DNA of 11,694 nt from positions 1 through 11,694 of the forward strand of contig CAJXHR010000010.1 in NCBI GenBank assembly GCA_913054525.1, in the 5' to 3' direction. The notes under the pieces were generated by a model. The model made no database searches. It was given only the letters and a program-made list of their open reading frames with translations, and was not told the DNA's origin. The position numbers and the translations under genes are program-made. This document shows, piece after piece, positions 1 to 6,504 of this stretch (position 1 is its first letter; each line of letters begins with the position of its first letter). Origin of the DNA: an uncultured bacterium (lineage in GTDB: Bacteria; Patescibacteriota; Minisyncoccia; Spechtbacterales; HO2-43-30).

Positions 1-2
1 TG

Positions 3-89
3 GATAAGGAATATTTTTGCTGTTGTGGTGCTGGGAAGCGCGCTCCGAATTTTACTTTTTTGAAAAATGCGGTAGATTATTTCGGATAG
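3..89 (+). CDS. 3' end of an unidentified gene (partial)
   Basis: Frame 3 is open from the left edge to a TAG at 87-89 and gives about 28 residues. They begin DKEYFCCCGAGKR and end in AVDYFG. It stops 24 nt before the next gene, whose Shine-Dalgarno lies in the gap, so this is most likely the last codons of an upstream gene in the same transcription unit. Three consecutive Cys followed by GAGKR is distinctive, but too short to assign to a family. The two other plus frames are also partly open here, so the choice of frame rests on the spacing and the protein-like composition. Function unknown. Confidence 0.35.
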   Translation, partial: DKEYFCCCGAGKRAPNFTFLKNAVDYFG

Positions 90-102
90 TACTTTGAAAT
101 AC

Positions 103-107
103 GGAGG
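103..107 (+). promoter_or_regulatory. Shine-Dalgarno for the ADP-ribosylglycohydrolase gene
   Basis: GGAGG lies 6 nt upstream of the ATG at 114. It fixes this start, and it makes translation of the internally deleted protein plausible. Confidence 0.75.
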
Positions 108-113
108 CAGTTT

Positions 114-1013
114 ATGAATCTGGATAAGTTTCTGGGATGTATTTTTGGAGTTGCAATAGGAGATACTCAACTCACTCTTGCTACAATAGACGCATTGACT
201 GAATCTGATGGAATATTCGATATGGATGCTATAGCACGGGCGCATATCAGAGCCTATAAAGGCGAGAGGCGCGGATGGGGCAGGTCAACGAGAAAGGCAT
301 GCGAGCGACTCACAAAAGGCGCCAAATGGAATTGGACGAATTCCGGAGATCGAGACGGAGCAGGGAATGGGGTAATGATGAAAATAGCGCCGCTCGGTCT
401 TTGGCAGACTATGGCAGTGGAAGACATAAGGCCATTTGTTAATAAATGTATTGAATATGGCAAAATGACACATCTTGGGACTCCGGCAATTGTCGCAGGG
501 ACCCTCCATGCAGTTTCTATAGCAACATTTGCCGGCCGCAAAGATTCCTTTGTGCGCGTGCCTACGTTCTTAAGTTATCTTTATGAACTTGCAAAAGGCC
601 TTGAAGCCGAGCTGCCGCCCTGGAAGGATAAAATCTCATCACAAATAATCAATATTATGGCATATATTGATTATGGCAGAAGGGGGAATCTCGGAAAGCA
701 AAGTCCGGAAGATATAGCATCTTTGTTTGGTGGCGGTACATCTTATGCCTATCATTCCTTTGGGCTTGCATATGCGATCTTTGCCAAAAGCGCATGCAAT
801 CCGGATAATCCTGATCCATTCAATGCAGTATTTGAAGCAGTAAACGCCGGCGGCGACACCGACACAAACGCAAGTATTGTGGGCTCGCTCGTGGGCGCGC
901 TTCACGGAATGCGCGCTATCCCCCAAGAGCTCGTGGAAGGAGTTGAAAAAAGCGGTGAGATCAGGGAGCGTACCGAAAAATTTTTTGAAGCATGCAAGAG
1001 GAGAGCGAAATGA
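114..1013 (+). CDS. ADP-ribosylglycohydrolase (DraG/ARH family), internally deleted
   Basis: This is a 299-residue member of the ADP-ribosylglycohydrolase family. These enzymes use a binuclear Mg centre to remove ADP-ribose from proteins or small molecules. Visible family blocks are the N-terminal GCIFGVAIGD, a middle GNGVMMKIAPLG (about 84-95), THLGTPAIVAG (about 119-129), and the C-terminal metal motif AGGDTDTNAS with D248 and D250, followed by SLVGALHG. In the family, the N-terminal GD is followed by an ALG-type stretch of some 30 residues that leads to a T-D-D-T metal motif. Here GD (D17) runs directly into TQLTLATIDAL, so that stretch and the first metal ligands are gone while the frame stays open. 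The fold is recognisable, but half of the metal site is probably lost. The protein may be inactive, act as a binder, or have changed chemistry. An assembly error is possible. The gene is coupled by ATGA to the HD hydrolase gene downstream. Confidence 0.85.
   Translation: MNLDKFLGCIFGVAIGDTQLTLATIDALTESDGIFDMDAIARAHIRAYKGERRGWGRSTRKACERLTKGAKWNWTNSGDRDGAGNGVMMKIAPLGLWQTMAVEDIRPFVNKCIEYGKMTHLGTPAIVAGTLHAVSIATFAGRKDSFVRVPTFLSYLYELAKGLEAELPPWKDKISSQIINIMAYIDYGRRGNLGKQSPEDIASLFGGGTSYAYHSFGLAYAIFAKSACNPDNPDPFNAVFEAVNAGGDTDTNASIVGSLVGALHGMRAIPQELVEGVEKSGEIRERTEKFFEACKRRAK
998..1003 (+). promoter_or_regulatory. Shine-Dalgarno that selects the HD hydrolase start at 1010
   Basis: GAGGAG ends 6 nt before the ATG at 1010. 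The longer in-frame start at 992 lies upstream of this site and has none of its own, so 1010 is preferred. Confidence 0.7.
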
Positions 1014-1645
1014 ACCGCGAGAAATTTGAGAAGCTGCTGTATCTAAAGATGCGGCCCGCAGACGTCGAACTTGTTATGGAGGCATACCAAGATGCCAAAA
1101 AGGGGCACGGATACAAAGATCAAGTCAGGGATAACGGCGAGAGATACTTTGAGCATCCCAGGAGGGTTGCGTTGGTATTGATGCTTGATCTTGAGATATA
1201 TGACCCCGATATGCTTATAGCCGCTCTCTTACATGACATAGTTGAAGATACGTTTGCTTTCGGCAGTAGAGACAAGGCATTCAAGAGAATTCAGCGCAGA
1301 TACGGAAAGCGCGTGGCGACATTTGTTTTGGCATTAAGCAAGGAGCCATGCGAGCGGCCGGAAGAGAAAATAGAGAGGGATCATCGTTATTTTGAGGCAA
1401 TTACACAAGAGGGTCCCAAAACGACAATTCTTAAATTGGCGGATAGACTGGATAATCTCCGCGATATGCATCATTGCACTACTGCAAAGAAGCGACACTA
1501 TGTAGAGGAGACGAGGTCTCATATTCTGCCCATGGCGCTTGATGTTACCTACCAAGTGAAAGGAAAGATGCGTCTGAATATACTGACGATCTACGGCCGA
1601 ATGGTATCAATTTGCCGAAAAAGCGAAGACGAAATCGCCTCATAA
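1010..1645 (+). CDS. HD-domain (p)ppGpp hydrolase-like protein (RelA/SpoT HD, no synthetase)
   Basis: This 211-residue protein matches the HD hydrolase half of RelA/SpoT proteins. That domain removes the 3'-pyrophosphate of the alarmone (p)ppGpp; stand-alone versions are known as small alarmone hydrolases or MESH1-like proteins. Ligands and catalytic residues line up well: Y46-F-E-H49-P, then H75-D76-x-x-E79-D80, then L143-A-D145-R-x-x-N149. The stretch R40-D-N-G-E sits where the substrate-binding R-K-S-G-E occurs in SpoT. The length covers only the hydrolase domain; no synthetase or TGS/ACT domain follows, since the gene ends in a terminator. The start at 1010 overlaps the previous stop as ATGA and has a good Shine-Dalgarno, so the two proteins are translationally coupled. 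The substrate could also be another 3'-phosphorylated nucleotide or NADPH. The HD family assignment is firm; alarmone specificity is inferred. Confidence 0.85.
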   Translation: MNREKFEKLLYLKMRPADVELVMEAYQDAKKGHGYKDQVRDNGERYFEHPRRVALVLMLDLEIYDPDMLIAALLHDIVEDTFAFGSRDKAFKRIQRRYGKRVATFVLALSKEPCERPEEKIERDHRYFEAITQEGPKTTILKLADRLDNLRDMHHCTTAKKRHYVEETRSHILPMALDVTYQVKGKMRLNILTIYGRMVSICRKSEDEIAS

Positions 1646-1676
1646 TCGCCCCGTATTGCGACGAGGCGATTTTTTA
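1644..1676 (+). terminator. Rho-independent terminator after the HD hydrolase gene
   Basis: AATCGCC (1644-1650) pairs with GGCGATT (1665-1671). An inner CGT/ACG stem (1652-1654/1661-1663) extends it past one mismatch, and a T-run follows (1670-1675). An alternative 5' arm, AAATCGCCTC at 1632-1641, inside the last codons, can pair with the same 3' arm (1663-1672) as a 10-bp stem. Confidence 0.8.
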
Positions 1677-1684
1677 TTTACAAT
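1656..1684 (+). promoter_or_regulatory. Candidate promoter of the HAD-nuclease unit, leaderless
   Basis: TTGCGA (1656-1661) and TACAAT (1679-1684) are separated by 17 bp. The expected start, 7 nt past the -10 box, falls on about 1691, which is the A of the HAD gene's ATG. There is no Shine-Dalgarno, so a leaderless message is predicted. The -35 box lies in the loop and 3' arm of the preceding terminator hairpin. Confidence 0.5.
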
Positions 1685-1690
1685 ACAAGC

Positions 1691-2380
1691 ATGAACAAAA
1701 TGTCCAAGTTAGCGGTTTTTGATATCGACGGGACGATTTTTAGGTCCTCGCTTTTGATTGAGCTTGTGGAGAGAATGGTGGATGAGGGATTGTTCCCGCA
1801 AAAAGTCCGTTCTATTTACAGCGAAGAATATCAGAAATGGCTCGATCGCAGGGGATCATATGACGACTATATTAAAAAAGTTGTCGAGGCGTATATATAT
1901 CATATAAAGGGCGTCCGCCTTGCCGATGCGATGGCTATTGCGGACCGTCTAATGATATTCCATAAAAACAGGGTTTATACATATACAAGAGATCTTGTGA
2001 TGAAGCTAAAAAAGACCCATTATCTTCTCGCGATTTCCCATTCGCCGTATCACATTGTTGAGCCGTTTTGCCGCGAATGGGGATTCCAAAAGGTGTATGC
2101 TATGATGTACGAAGTAGATGAGGACGAAGTTTTTACCGGCGGGGTGGAATACGAAGATTTTATGAAGCAAAAGGATAAGGTTTTGAAACGAGCAATAGAA
2201 AAAGAAAATCTAACACTTAAGGGTTCGGTAGGCGTGGGGGATTCGGAATCTGATATCTCCATGCTAGGAATGGTGTCGCGTCCTATTGTATTTAATCCAA
2301 ATAAAGAGTTATATCGGGCTGCAAAGCGCAATAGGTGGGAAATCGTGGTTGAACGCAAGGATATGATATATAAATTATGA
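1691..2380 (+). CDS. HAD-superfamily phosphatase (SerB-like, subfamily IB)
   Basis: This 229-residue HAD hydrolase probably dephosphorylates a small metabolite. All four motifs are present. Motif I is F10-D11-I-D13-G-T, with the nucleophile Asp and the acid/base Asp. Motif II is AIS with S116. Motif III is a Lys in KQKDK (about 159-163). Motif IV is G183-D184-S-E-S-D188. The helical insert between motifs I and II (roughly residues 18-100) is the C1 cap typical of subfamily IB, which includes phosphoserine phosphatase and related enzymes. The substrate cannot be read from the sequence. No ribosome-binding site precedes the ATG; a second Met is at codon 4. A -10-like box ends 6 nt upstream, so leaderless initiation is likely. 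The stop overlaps the nuclease start as ATGA, indicating a two-gene unit. Confidence 0.85.
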   Translation: MNKMSKLAVFDIDGTIFRSSLLIELVERMVDEGLFPQKVRSIYSEEYQKWLDRRGSYDDYIKKVVEAYIYHIKGVRLADAMAIADRLMIFHKNRVYTYTRDLVMKLKKTHYLLAISHSPYHIVEPFCREWGFQKVYAMMYEVDEDEVFTGGVEYEDFMKQKDKVLKRAIEKENLTLKGSVGVGDSESDISMLGMVSRPIVFNPNKELYRAAKRNRWEIVVERKDMIYKL

Positions 2381-3078
2381 TTCGTTTATCTCCTTCAACG
2401 CTGGGTTTATATAAAGAATGTCCGCGCTGTTTTTGGCTGCAGATAAACGAGAAGTTCGCGCGGCCGCGGGGAATTTTCCCCACGCTCCCGGGCGGTATGG
2501 ATTTGGTAATAAAAAAATATTATGACTCCTATCGCGGCAAACTGCCGCCGGAGCTTGAGGGCAAGATAGACGGCATCTTAATGGATGACCTTGCTCTTTT
2601 GAATAAATGGCGCAATTGGCGGACAGGGCTTGAGTATTATGACAAGGAGAGGGACGCAACGCTTTTCGGAGCGCTTGACGATTGTCTGGTAAAAAGCAGT
2701 CAGAAATCTGCAATCAGCAATAAAAAACTTTATATGCCCTTGGACTATAAAACTCGAGGTTTTCCTCCGCAGGAAGGGGCGAGTGAGATTTATTACCAGC
2801 ATCAGCTGGACGCTTACGCTCTTATGCTTTCAGAAAACGGCTACAAGTCGGGAGATTGCGCTTATCTTGTTTATTACTATCCAAGGGAGGTAAAGGAAAA
2901 CGGTACCGTGGATTTTGAAGTAAAACCGGTAAAGATAAATACGGACATAGAGCGGATCCGCAAAATGTTTGAGGGCGCTGTAGATTTGCTCAATAGCGAT
3001 GTTCCTGCCGGGCACTCAAGCGGTTCATTCTCATGCGAATTCGGCCTCTGGCACAAGCTTGCCACGGAGTTTGACTAG
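2377..3078 (+). CDS. PD-(D/E)XK nuclease, RecB/Cas4-like
   Basis: This 233-residue protein has the layout of RecB-type and Cas4-type nucleases. It has an N-terminal LSPSTLGLYKECPRCFW, then FGALDD with D101, the core PLDYKT with D123 and K125, and QHQLDAYALML with Q143 and Y147, the typical QxxxY helix. Enzymes of this family cut single-stranded or flapped DNA with Mg or Mn. Cas4 and AddB bind a 4Fe-4S cluster through one N-terminal Cys and three C-terminal Cys. Here C15 and C18 are present, but the C-terminal part has only one Cys (C220), so a standard cluster is unlikely. No cas genes are nearby, so this is not evidence for CRISPR; a repair or recombination role is more likely. The ATG overlaps the HAD stop and lacks a Shine-Dalgarno, which implies translation by coupling. 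Confidence 0.85.
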   Translation: MIRLSPSTLGLYKECPRCFWLQINEKFARPRGIFPTLPGGMDLVIKKYYDSYRGKLPPELEGKIDGILMDDLALLNKWRNWRTGLEYYDKERDATLFGALDDCLVKSSQKSAISNKKLYMPLDYKTRGFPPQEGASEIYYQHQLDAYALMLSENGYKSGDCAYLVYYYPREVKENGTVDFEVKPVKINTDIERIRKMFEGAVDLLNSDVPAGHSSGSFSCEFGLWHKLATEFD

Positions 3079-3086
3079 TGTATTAT
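3059..3086 (+). promoter_or_regulatory. Candidate sigma-70-type promoter for purB
   Basis: TTGCCA (3059-3064) and TATTAT (3081-3086) are 16 bp apart, with TG just before the -10 box. The -35 box lies inside the last codons of the nuclease gene. The predicted start at about 3093 gives a leader of some 30 nt that carries the ribosome-binding site. No terminator is seen between the nuclease and purB, so read-through is also possible. Confidence 0.4.
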
Positions 3087-3110
3087 AAATAATCTCGTAT
3101 TTTAACAACA

Positions 3111-3118
3111 AAAGGAGG
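3111..3118 (+). promoter_or_regulatory. Strong Shine-Dalgarno for purB
   Basis: AAAGGAGG ends 6 nt before the ATG at 3125. It is one of the strongest ribosome-binding sites in the window. Confidence 0.8.
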
Positions 3119-3124
3119 TTTTTT

Positions 3125-4444
3125 ATGCTGGATCGCTACACGTTGCAGCCGATGAAAGTGCTTTGGCATCCGCAGACAAAGTTTCAGTTTTGGCATAATG
3201 TAGAGTGTGCCTGGCTTCGGGCGCGAGTTGATTTCGGCGAGTTGCCGCAGGAGGCGCATAAGGCGGCAGAATCCGCGAAAGTTACCAAACGGACGCTTGA
3301 GCGTATCAAGACGCTCGAGGAAGAATATGATCACGACATGATTGCCTTCGTTGTGACGATGCAGGAGCAGATGGGCGATTGGGCAGGCGAATACCATAAG
3401 CGCATTACTTCTTATGACATTGAGGACCCGGCGCTTATAATGCTGATCCGCAGCGCCATTGTGCTTATTATTGGTGAATCGGCTGAACTTGAAGGCGTGC
3501 TGCGCAGAAAAGCAGAGGAGCACAAATGGACTTTAATGATTGGACGTACCCATGGCCAGTACGCAGAGCCAATAACTTTCGGGCATCTGATGATGGTTTA
3601 TGCCGAAGCTATAGTTCGCAGTATCAAAAGGCTGGAAGACGTACTGGATAAAGAACTAAGTGAAGGTAAAATGTCCGGCCCGGTAGGTATGTATGGTGAG
3701 ATCGATCCTAAAATGGAGGAAAAAGCGCTTGGCTATATAGGCCTGAAAGCTGCCAAAGCGGAAACGCAAATTCTTCAGCGAGATCGGCATGCGGCGGCGC
3801 TTGCGGCGCTCACAGTGTTTGCAGGAACTATCGAACAAATGGCGAGGACCTTTTGGGAGATGATGCGCTCGGATGTTGGCGAGCTTCGCGAGCCGAGAAA
3901 GACAAATCAGCGCGGATCAAGCGCAATGGCCTGGAAGAGGAATCCTATCCTGATGGAGCGCCTGGAGGGTCTTCCCCGGCTTATTCGCGGATTGCTTGTG
4001 GCACAAATGGAAAGTATCGCGACTCCCGAAGGCAGGGATATTTCGCAGTCAATCGTAGAGCGGCATACTTTCCCCGATGCCACGGCGCTCGTGCATTATG
4101 CCGTCGTTCGTATGGCAAAATGTGTTGAAAATATGGAAATATTTCCCAATAGAATGCGTATAAACTTGGATAAAACTCAAGGCGTCTGGGCGGGCCAGCG
4201 GGTGCAGACCGCGCTCATGGACGCCGGCGTATCGTATGATGCTGCCTATGAATATATCCAGATTGCCGGTTTTAACGCAGCAGACGAAGAAATGCACATG
4301 TTCCAAGTCCTACAAATTCTTTCGGTTGCTGGGGGGGATCGGCGTACCGCAGAAGATATACTGGGCTCCGAAGTCCTGACAAATCTCTTTGATCCCGTAT
4401 CGTATATCCAAAGAGGAATCGAGCATATATTTGGAGGTGATTAG
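3125..4444 (+). CDS. purB: Adenylosuccinate lyase
   Basis: This enzyme of the fumarase/aspartase superfamily releases fumarate from SAICAR and from adenylosuccinate, so it acts in both purine ring assembly and AMP synthesis. It is a cytosolic homotetramer in known cases. The 439-residue length fits. Signature regions are YDHDMIAF (H70), TSYDIEDPAL (95-104, usually TSSD/TSTD), GRTHGQYAEPITFG (140-153, catalytic H143), the flexible loop GSSAMAWKRNP (264-274, catalytic Ser and signature), and EGRDISQSIVER (302-313). The signature differs from the common S-S-x-M-P-x-K-R-N-P: Pro is Ala and the next residue is Trp. The usual RDISHS is RDISQS. Catalytic residues remain, so an active enzyme is expected. 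The lipoprotein gene begins 2 nt after its stop, so they share a transcript. purD lies about 6 kb downstream in another unit. Confidence 0.95.
   Translation: MLDRYTLQPMKVLWHPQTKFQFWHNVECAWLRARVDFGELPQEAHKAAESAKVTKRTLERIKTLEEEYDHDMIAFVVTMQEQMGDWAGEYHKRITSYDIEDPALIMLIRSAIVLIIGESAELEGVLRRKAEEHKWTLMIGRTHGQYAEPITFGHLMMVYAEAIVRSIKRLEDVLDKELSEGKMSGPVGMYGEIDPKMEEKALGYIGLKAAKAETQILQRDRHAAALAALTVFAGTIEQMARTFWEMMRSDVGELREPRKTNQRGSSAMAWKRNPILMERLEGLPRLIRGLLVAQMESIATPEGRDISQSIVERHTFPDATALVHYAVVRMAKCVENMEIFPNRMRINLDKTQGVWAGQRVQTALMDAGVSYDAAYEYIQIAGFNAADEEMHMFQVLQILSVAGGDRRTAEDILGSEVLTNLFDPVSYIQRGIEHIFGGD
4433..4441 (+). promoter_or_regulatory. Shine-Dalgarno for the lipoprotein gene
   Basis: GGAGGTGAT, within the last codons of purB, ends 5 nt before the ATG at 4447 and supports coupled expression. 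Confidence 0.75.
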
Positions 4445-4446
4445 AT

Positions 4447-5145
4447 ATGAAAAGGAAGGCAAGATTTTTGGTTTTTTCAGCCTTTAGCCTGGTTATAGTA
4501 ATGCTCGCATTGGCCGGATGCACAGGACGCGCGGCATCTACCGAAGAGCCGCCGACCCCCCTTGCTACAGTGGCCCCGGTTGCCGTACTGTCTCCGATCG
4601 ATATACTGGTTCCTACATTGACTCCTCCGGCAGCAGTTGATCCCGAGGTCGCGGAGGTTGCTGAAGATTACGATCTGTCTAATACTCCGGATATTTCCAA
4701 ATTTCCGTTTGTGTCGCTCGTTAATATCCATAGGGTTGGGGACTTTATTTTCTCGATACACGCAGCTTATGACGAGGAAGGTATAAATCTCATTGCTGAG
4801 TTTGCGGTGTATCCTGTTGACGACTTGCCGGCGGAATTGGGAATTCAAATGGACGGTTATCCAATAAGATGGCTTCCGCCTTCCGAAAATTTGCAATTCC
4901 TTATGTGGGTCCGTAGAGATACGGATGGGAATATTGGGCCGGTACATTTCTATGAACATAATGGAAATGAGTGGTCATATATAATGACAGACGAGGATAT
5001 GTTCGCGACAGAATCCGAATCCGATGGTGAAGCTTTTACCATGATTTACTTGGGTGAAGATTCAGAAATGGGCATACGTTTCCTAAAGTGGTTCAGGGAT
5101 CACGATGGCTCCAAGGACGACATAAGAAAACTTTTCGGCAGATAA
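4447..5145 (+). CDS. Predicted lipoprotein of unknown function
   Basis: This 232-residue secreted protein carries a lipoprotein signal: a basic start (K2, R3, K4, R6), a hydrophobic stretch at 7-23, and the lipobox L22-A-G-C25. Signal peptidase II would cleave before C25, and the Cys would be lipidated, anchoring the protein outside the cytoplasmic membrane. Residues 26-72 are rich in Pro, Thr, Ala and Val and look like a flexible stalk. From about 73 on there is a globular acidic domain with many aromatic residues (NIHRVGDFIFSIHAAYDEEG, then a WLPPSENLQFLMWVRR stretch). I do not recognise this domain. No catalytic motif is evident. It follows purB by 2 nt with its own Shine-Dalgarno and is closed by a terminator. 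The pairing with purB is probably transcriptional convenience rather than functional. Confidence 0.85.
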   Translation: MKRKARFLVFSAFSLVIVMLALAGCTGRAASTEEPPTPLATVAPVAVLSPIDILVPTLTPPAAVDPEVAEVAEDYDLSNTPDISKFPFVSLVNIHRVGDFIFSIHAAYDEEGINLIAEFAVYPVDDLPAELGIQMDGYPIRWLPPSENLQFLMWVRRDTDGNIGPVHFYEHNGNEWSYIMTDEDMFATESESDGEAFTMIYLGEDSEMGIRFLKWFRDHDGSKDDIRKLFGR

Positions 5146-5172
5146 TAAGATAGGCGAGCGTAGATCCTCTAT

Positions 5173-5207
5173 AGCCAGGCGCGGAATTGCGTCTGGCTTT
5201 TTTGTTT
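5173..5207 (+). terminator. Rho-independent terminator after the lipoprotein gene
   Basis: AGCCAGGCGC (5173-5182) pairs with GCGTCTGGCT (5189-5198) as a 10-bp stem with one G-T pair and a 6-nt loop. Six Ts follow (5198-5203), then GTTT. It ends the purB-lipoprotein transcript. Confidence 0.9.
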
Positions 5208-5215
5208 GCAAAAAA

Positions 5216-5224
5216 TATGATAAT
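5216..5224 (+). promoter_or_regulatory. Candidate -10 region of serS, leaderless start
   Basis: TATGATAAT contains two overlapping -10-like hexamers, TATGAT (5216-5221) and GATAAT (5219-5224). From the second, the start would be about 5231, within 2 nt of the serS ATG at 5233. No Shine-Dalgarno is present between the terminator and the ATG. No convincing -35 box is seen at 16-18 bp, where the terminator T-run lies. Confidence 0.4.
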
Positions 5225-5232
5225 GTAAAAGT

Positions 5233-6504
5233 ATGCTGGATATAAAATTTATACGCGAAAATCCGGATGCTGTGAAAGATGCGGCAAAGAAGAAGGCGAT
5301 GGAGGTCAATGTTGACCGGATTTTGGAATTGGACAAGGAGCGCAGGGATACCCTGCAGGTTGTGGAAAAATTACGCGCGGAGCAGAACAAAGCATCGCAT
5401 ACAATAAGCTCGGAAAAAGACGACAGAAAAAAGAAAGGCCTTATTTCAGAAATGCGGGATGTAAAGAAAAATCTGCAGGAGAGCGAGGGGACGTTGGAGA
5501 AAGCAGAGGAAGAGCTCAACGACTTATTAAAACTGGTCCCGAATATTCCCTATGACGACGTACCGGTGGGGCCGGATGCGAGCGCGAATGTCGTATTGCG
5601 CGAAGTGGGCAAGAAACCAAAATTTTCTTTTGATGCTAACGACTATCTGACAATCGCCGAGACGCACGATTGGATCGATATTGAGCGAGCCGCCAAGGTT
5701 TCGGGGAGTCGTTTCGGATATATTAAGGGCGATTTGGCATTGCTCGAATTTGCAATAGTCAGATATGCTATGGATTTTTTGACAAAGGAGCGATTTACCC
5801 CTGTTTTGCCGCCGGTTTTGGTGAAGCCCGAATACATGGAAGCCATGGGATTTTTACATGGTGAGGCGGCAGATGATGCTTATTATCTAGAGAAGGATGA
5901 ATTGTATTTGGCGGGCACTTCAGAGCAGGTAATCGGACCAATGCACGCAGGCGAGACGTTCAAGGGGGAAGATTTGCCAAAGCGATATGTAGGTTTTTCT
6001 ACATGTTTTCGCAGGGAGGCAGGATCGTACGGAAGAGATACAAAGGGCATATTGCGCGTGCATCAGTTTGATAAAGTTGAAATGGTGGTGTTTGCCCATC
6101 CCGAGAAATCACGCGAAGAACTTACGTATCTACTCTCACTGAACGAGAAAATGATGCAGGAGTTGAAATTGCCCTATCGGGTAGTGCATATTTCAACCGG
6201 TGATATGGGCCTTGCAAAAGCAGATATGTATGACATTGAAACATGGATACCAAGCGAAAATACTTATCGCGAGACGCACTCCGCATCCAACATCACCGAC
6301 TTTCAGGCTCGAAGATTGAATATTAAATTCGGCAAGGATCGACAGTATGTACATATGCTAAATGGCACTGTTTTTGCAATAGGCCGCACGCTTATTGCAA
6401 TAATAGAAAATTATCAAACAAAAGATGGTGAGGTAGATATCCCCAAAGCGTTGCAGGGGTATATGAGGAAGAAGAAATTAAAAAATGCCCCCTCAAAAAA
6501 GTAA
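5233..6504 (+). CDS. serS: Seryl-tRNA synthetase
   Basis: This class II synthetase charges tRNA-Ser (and tRNA-Sec where present) with serine in the cytoplasm. The 423-residue length is normal. Residues 1-105 form the charged antiparallel coiled-coil arm that grips the long variable arm of tRNA-Ser. The catalytic domain shows T229-S-E231 for serine recognition, motif 2 FRREAGSYGRDTKG (259-272) with R260, RVHQFDKVE (275-283), and motif 3 NGTVFAIGRTLIAIIEN (377-393) with R385. The region ETHSASNITDFQARR (347-361) replaces the common E-x-S-S-x-S-N-C form. It stays close to known variants and need not affect activity. The first codon follows a terminator and a -10-like box without a Shine-Dalgarno. 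The 3' end overlaps the ftsQ-like gene by 20 nt in another frame. Confidence 0.97.
   Translation: MLDIKFIRENPDAVKDAAKKKAMEVNVDRILELDKERRDTLQVVEKLRAEQNKASHTISSEKDDRKKKGLISEMRDVKKNLQESEGTLEKAEEELNDLLKLVPNIPYDDVPVGPDASANVVLREVGKKPKFSFDANDYLTIAETHDWIDIERAAKVSGSRFGYIKGDLALLEFAIVRYAMDFLTKERFTPVLPPVLVKPEYMEAMGFLHGEAADDAYYLEKDELYLAGTSEQVIGPMHAGETFKGEDLPKRYVGFSTCFRREAGSYGRDTKGILRVHQFDKVEMVVFAHPEKSREELTYLLSLNEKMMQELKLPYRVVHISTGDMGLAKADMYDIETWIPSENTYRETHSASNITDFQARRLNIKFGKDRQYVHMLNGTVFAIGRTLIAIIENYQTKDGEVDIPKALQGYMRKKKLKNAPSKK

Noticed and set aside
992..1009. Earlier ATG (992) for the HD hydrolase
   Set aside because: It lies upstream of the GAGGAG site; the ATG at 1010 has the right spacing and the usual ATGA overlap.
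3071..3076. TTGACT as the -35 box for purB
   Set aside because: No -10 box is found at 16-18 bp; the TTGCCA/TATTAT pair fits better.
2377..3078. Possible Cas4 and hence a CRISPR-Cas locus
   Set aside because: The C-terminal Cys triad is missing and there are no cas1, cas2 or repeat arrays in the window.
3853..4128. 91-codon plus-strand open frame inside purB
   Set aside because: It lies wholly within purB in another frame and has an arbitrary composition; purB is clearly the real gene.
4477..4959. 160-codon minus-strand open frame opposite the lipoprotein gene
   Set aside because: The plus strand has a signal peptide, lipobox, Shine-Dalgarno and terminator; the minus frame has none of these.
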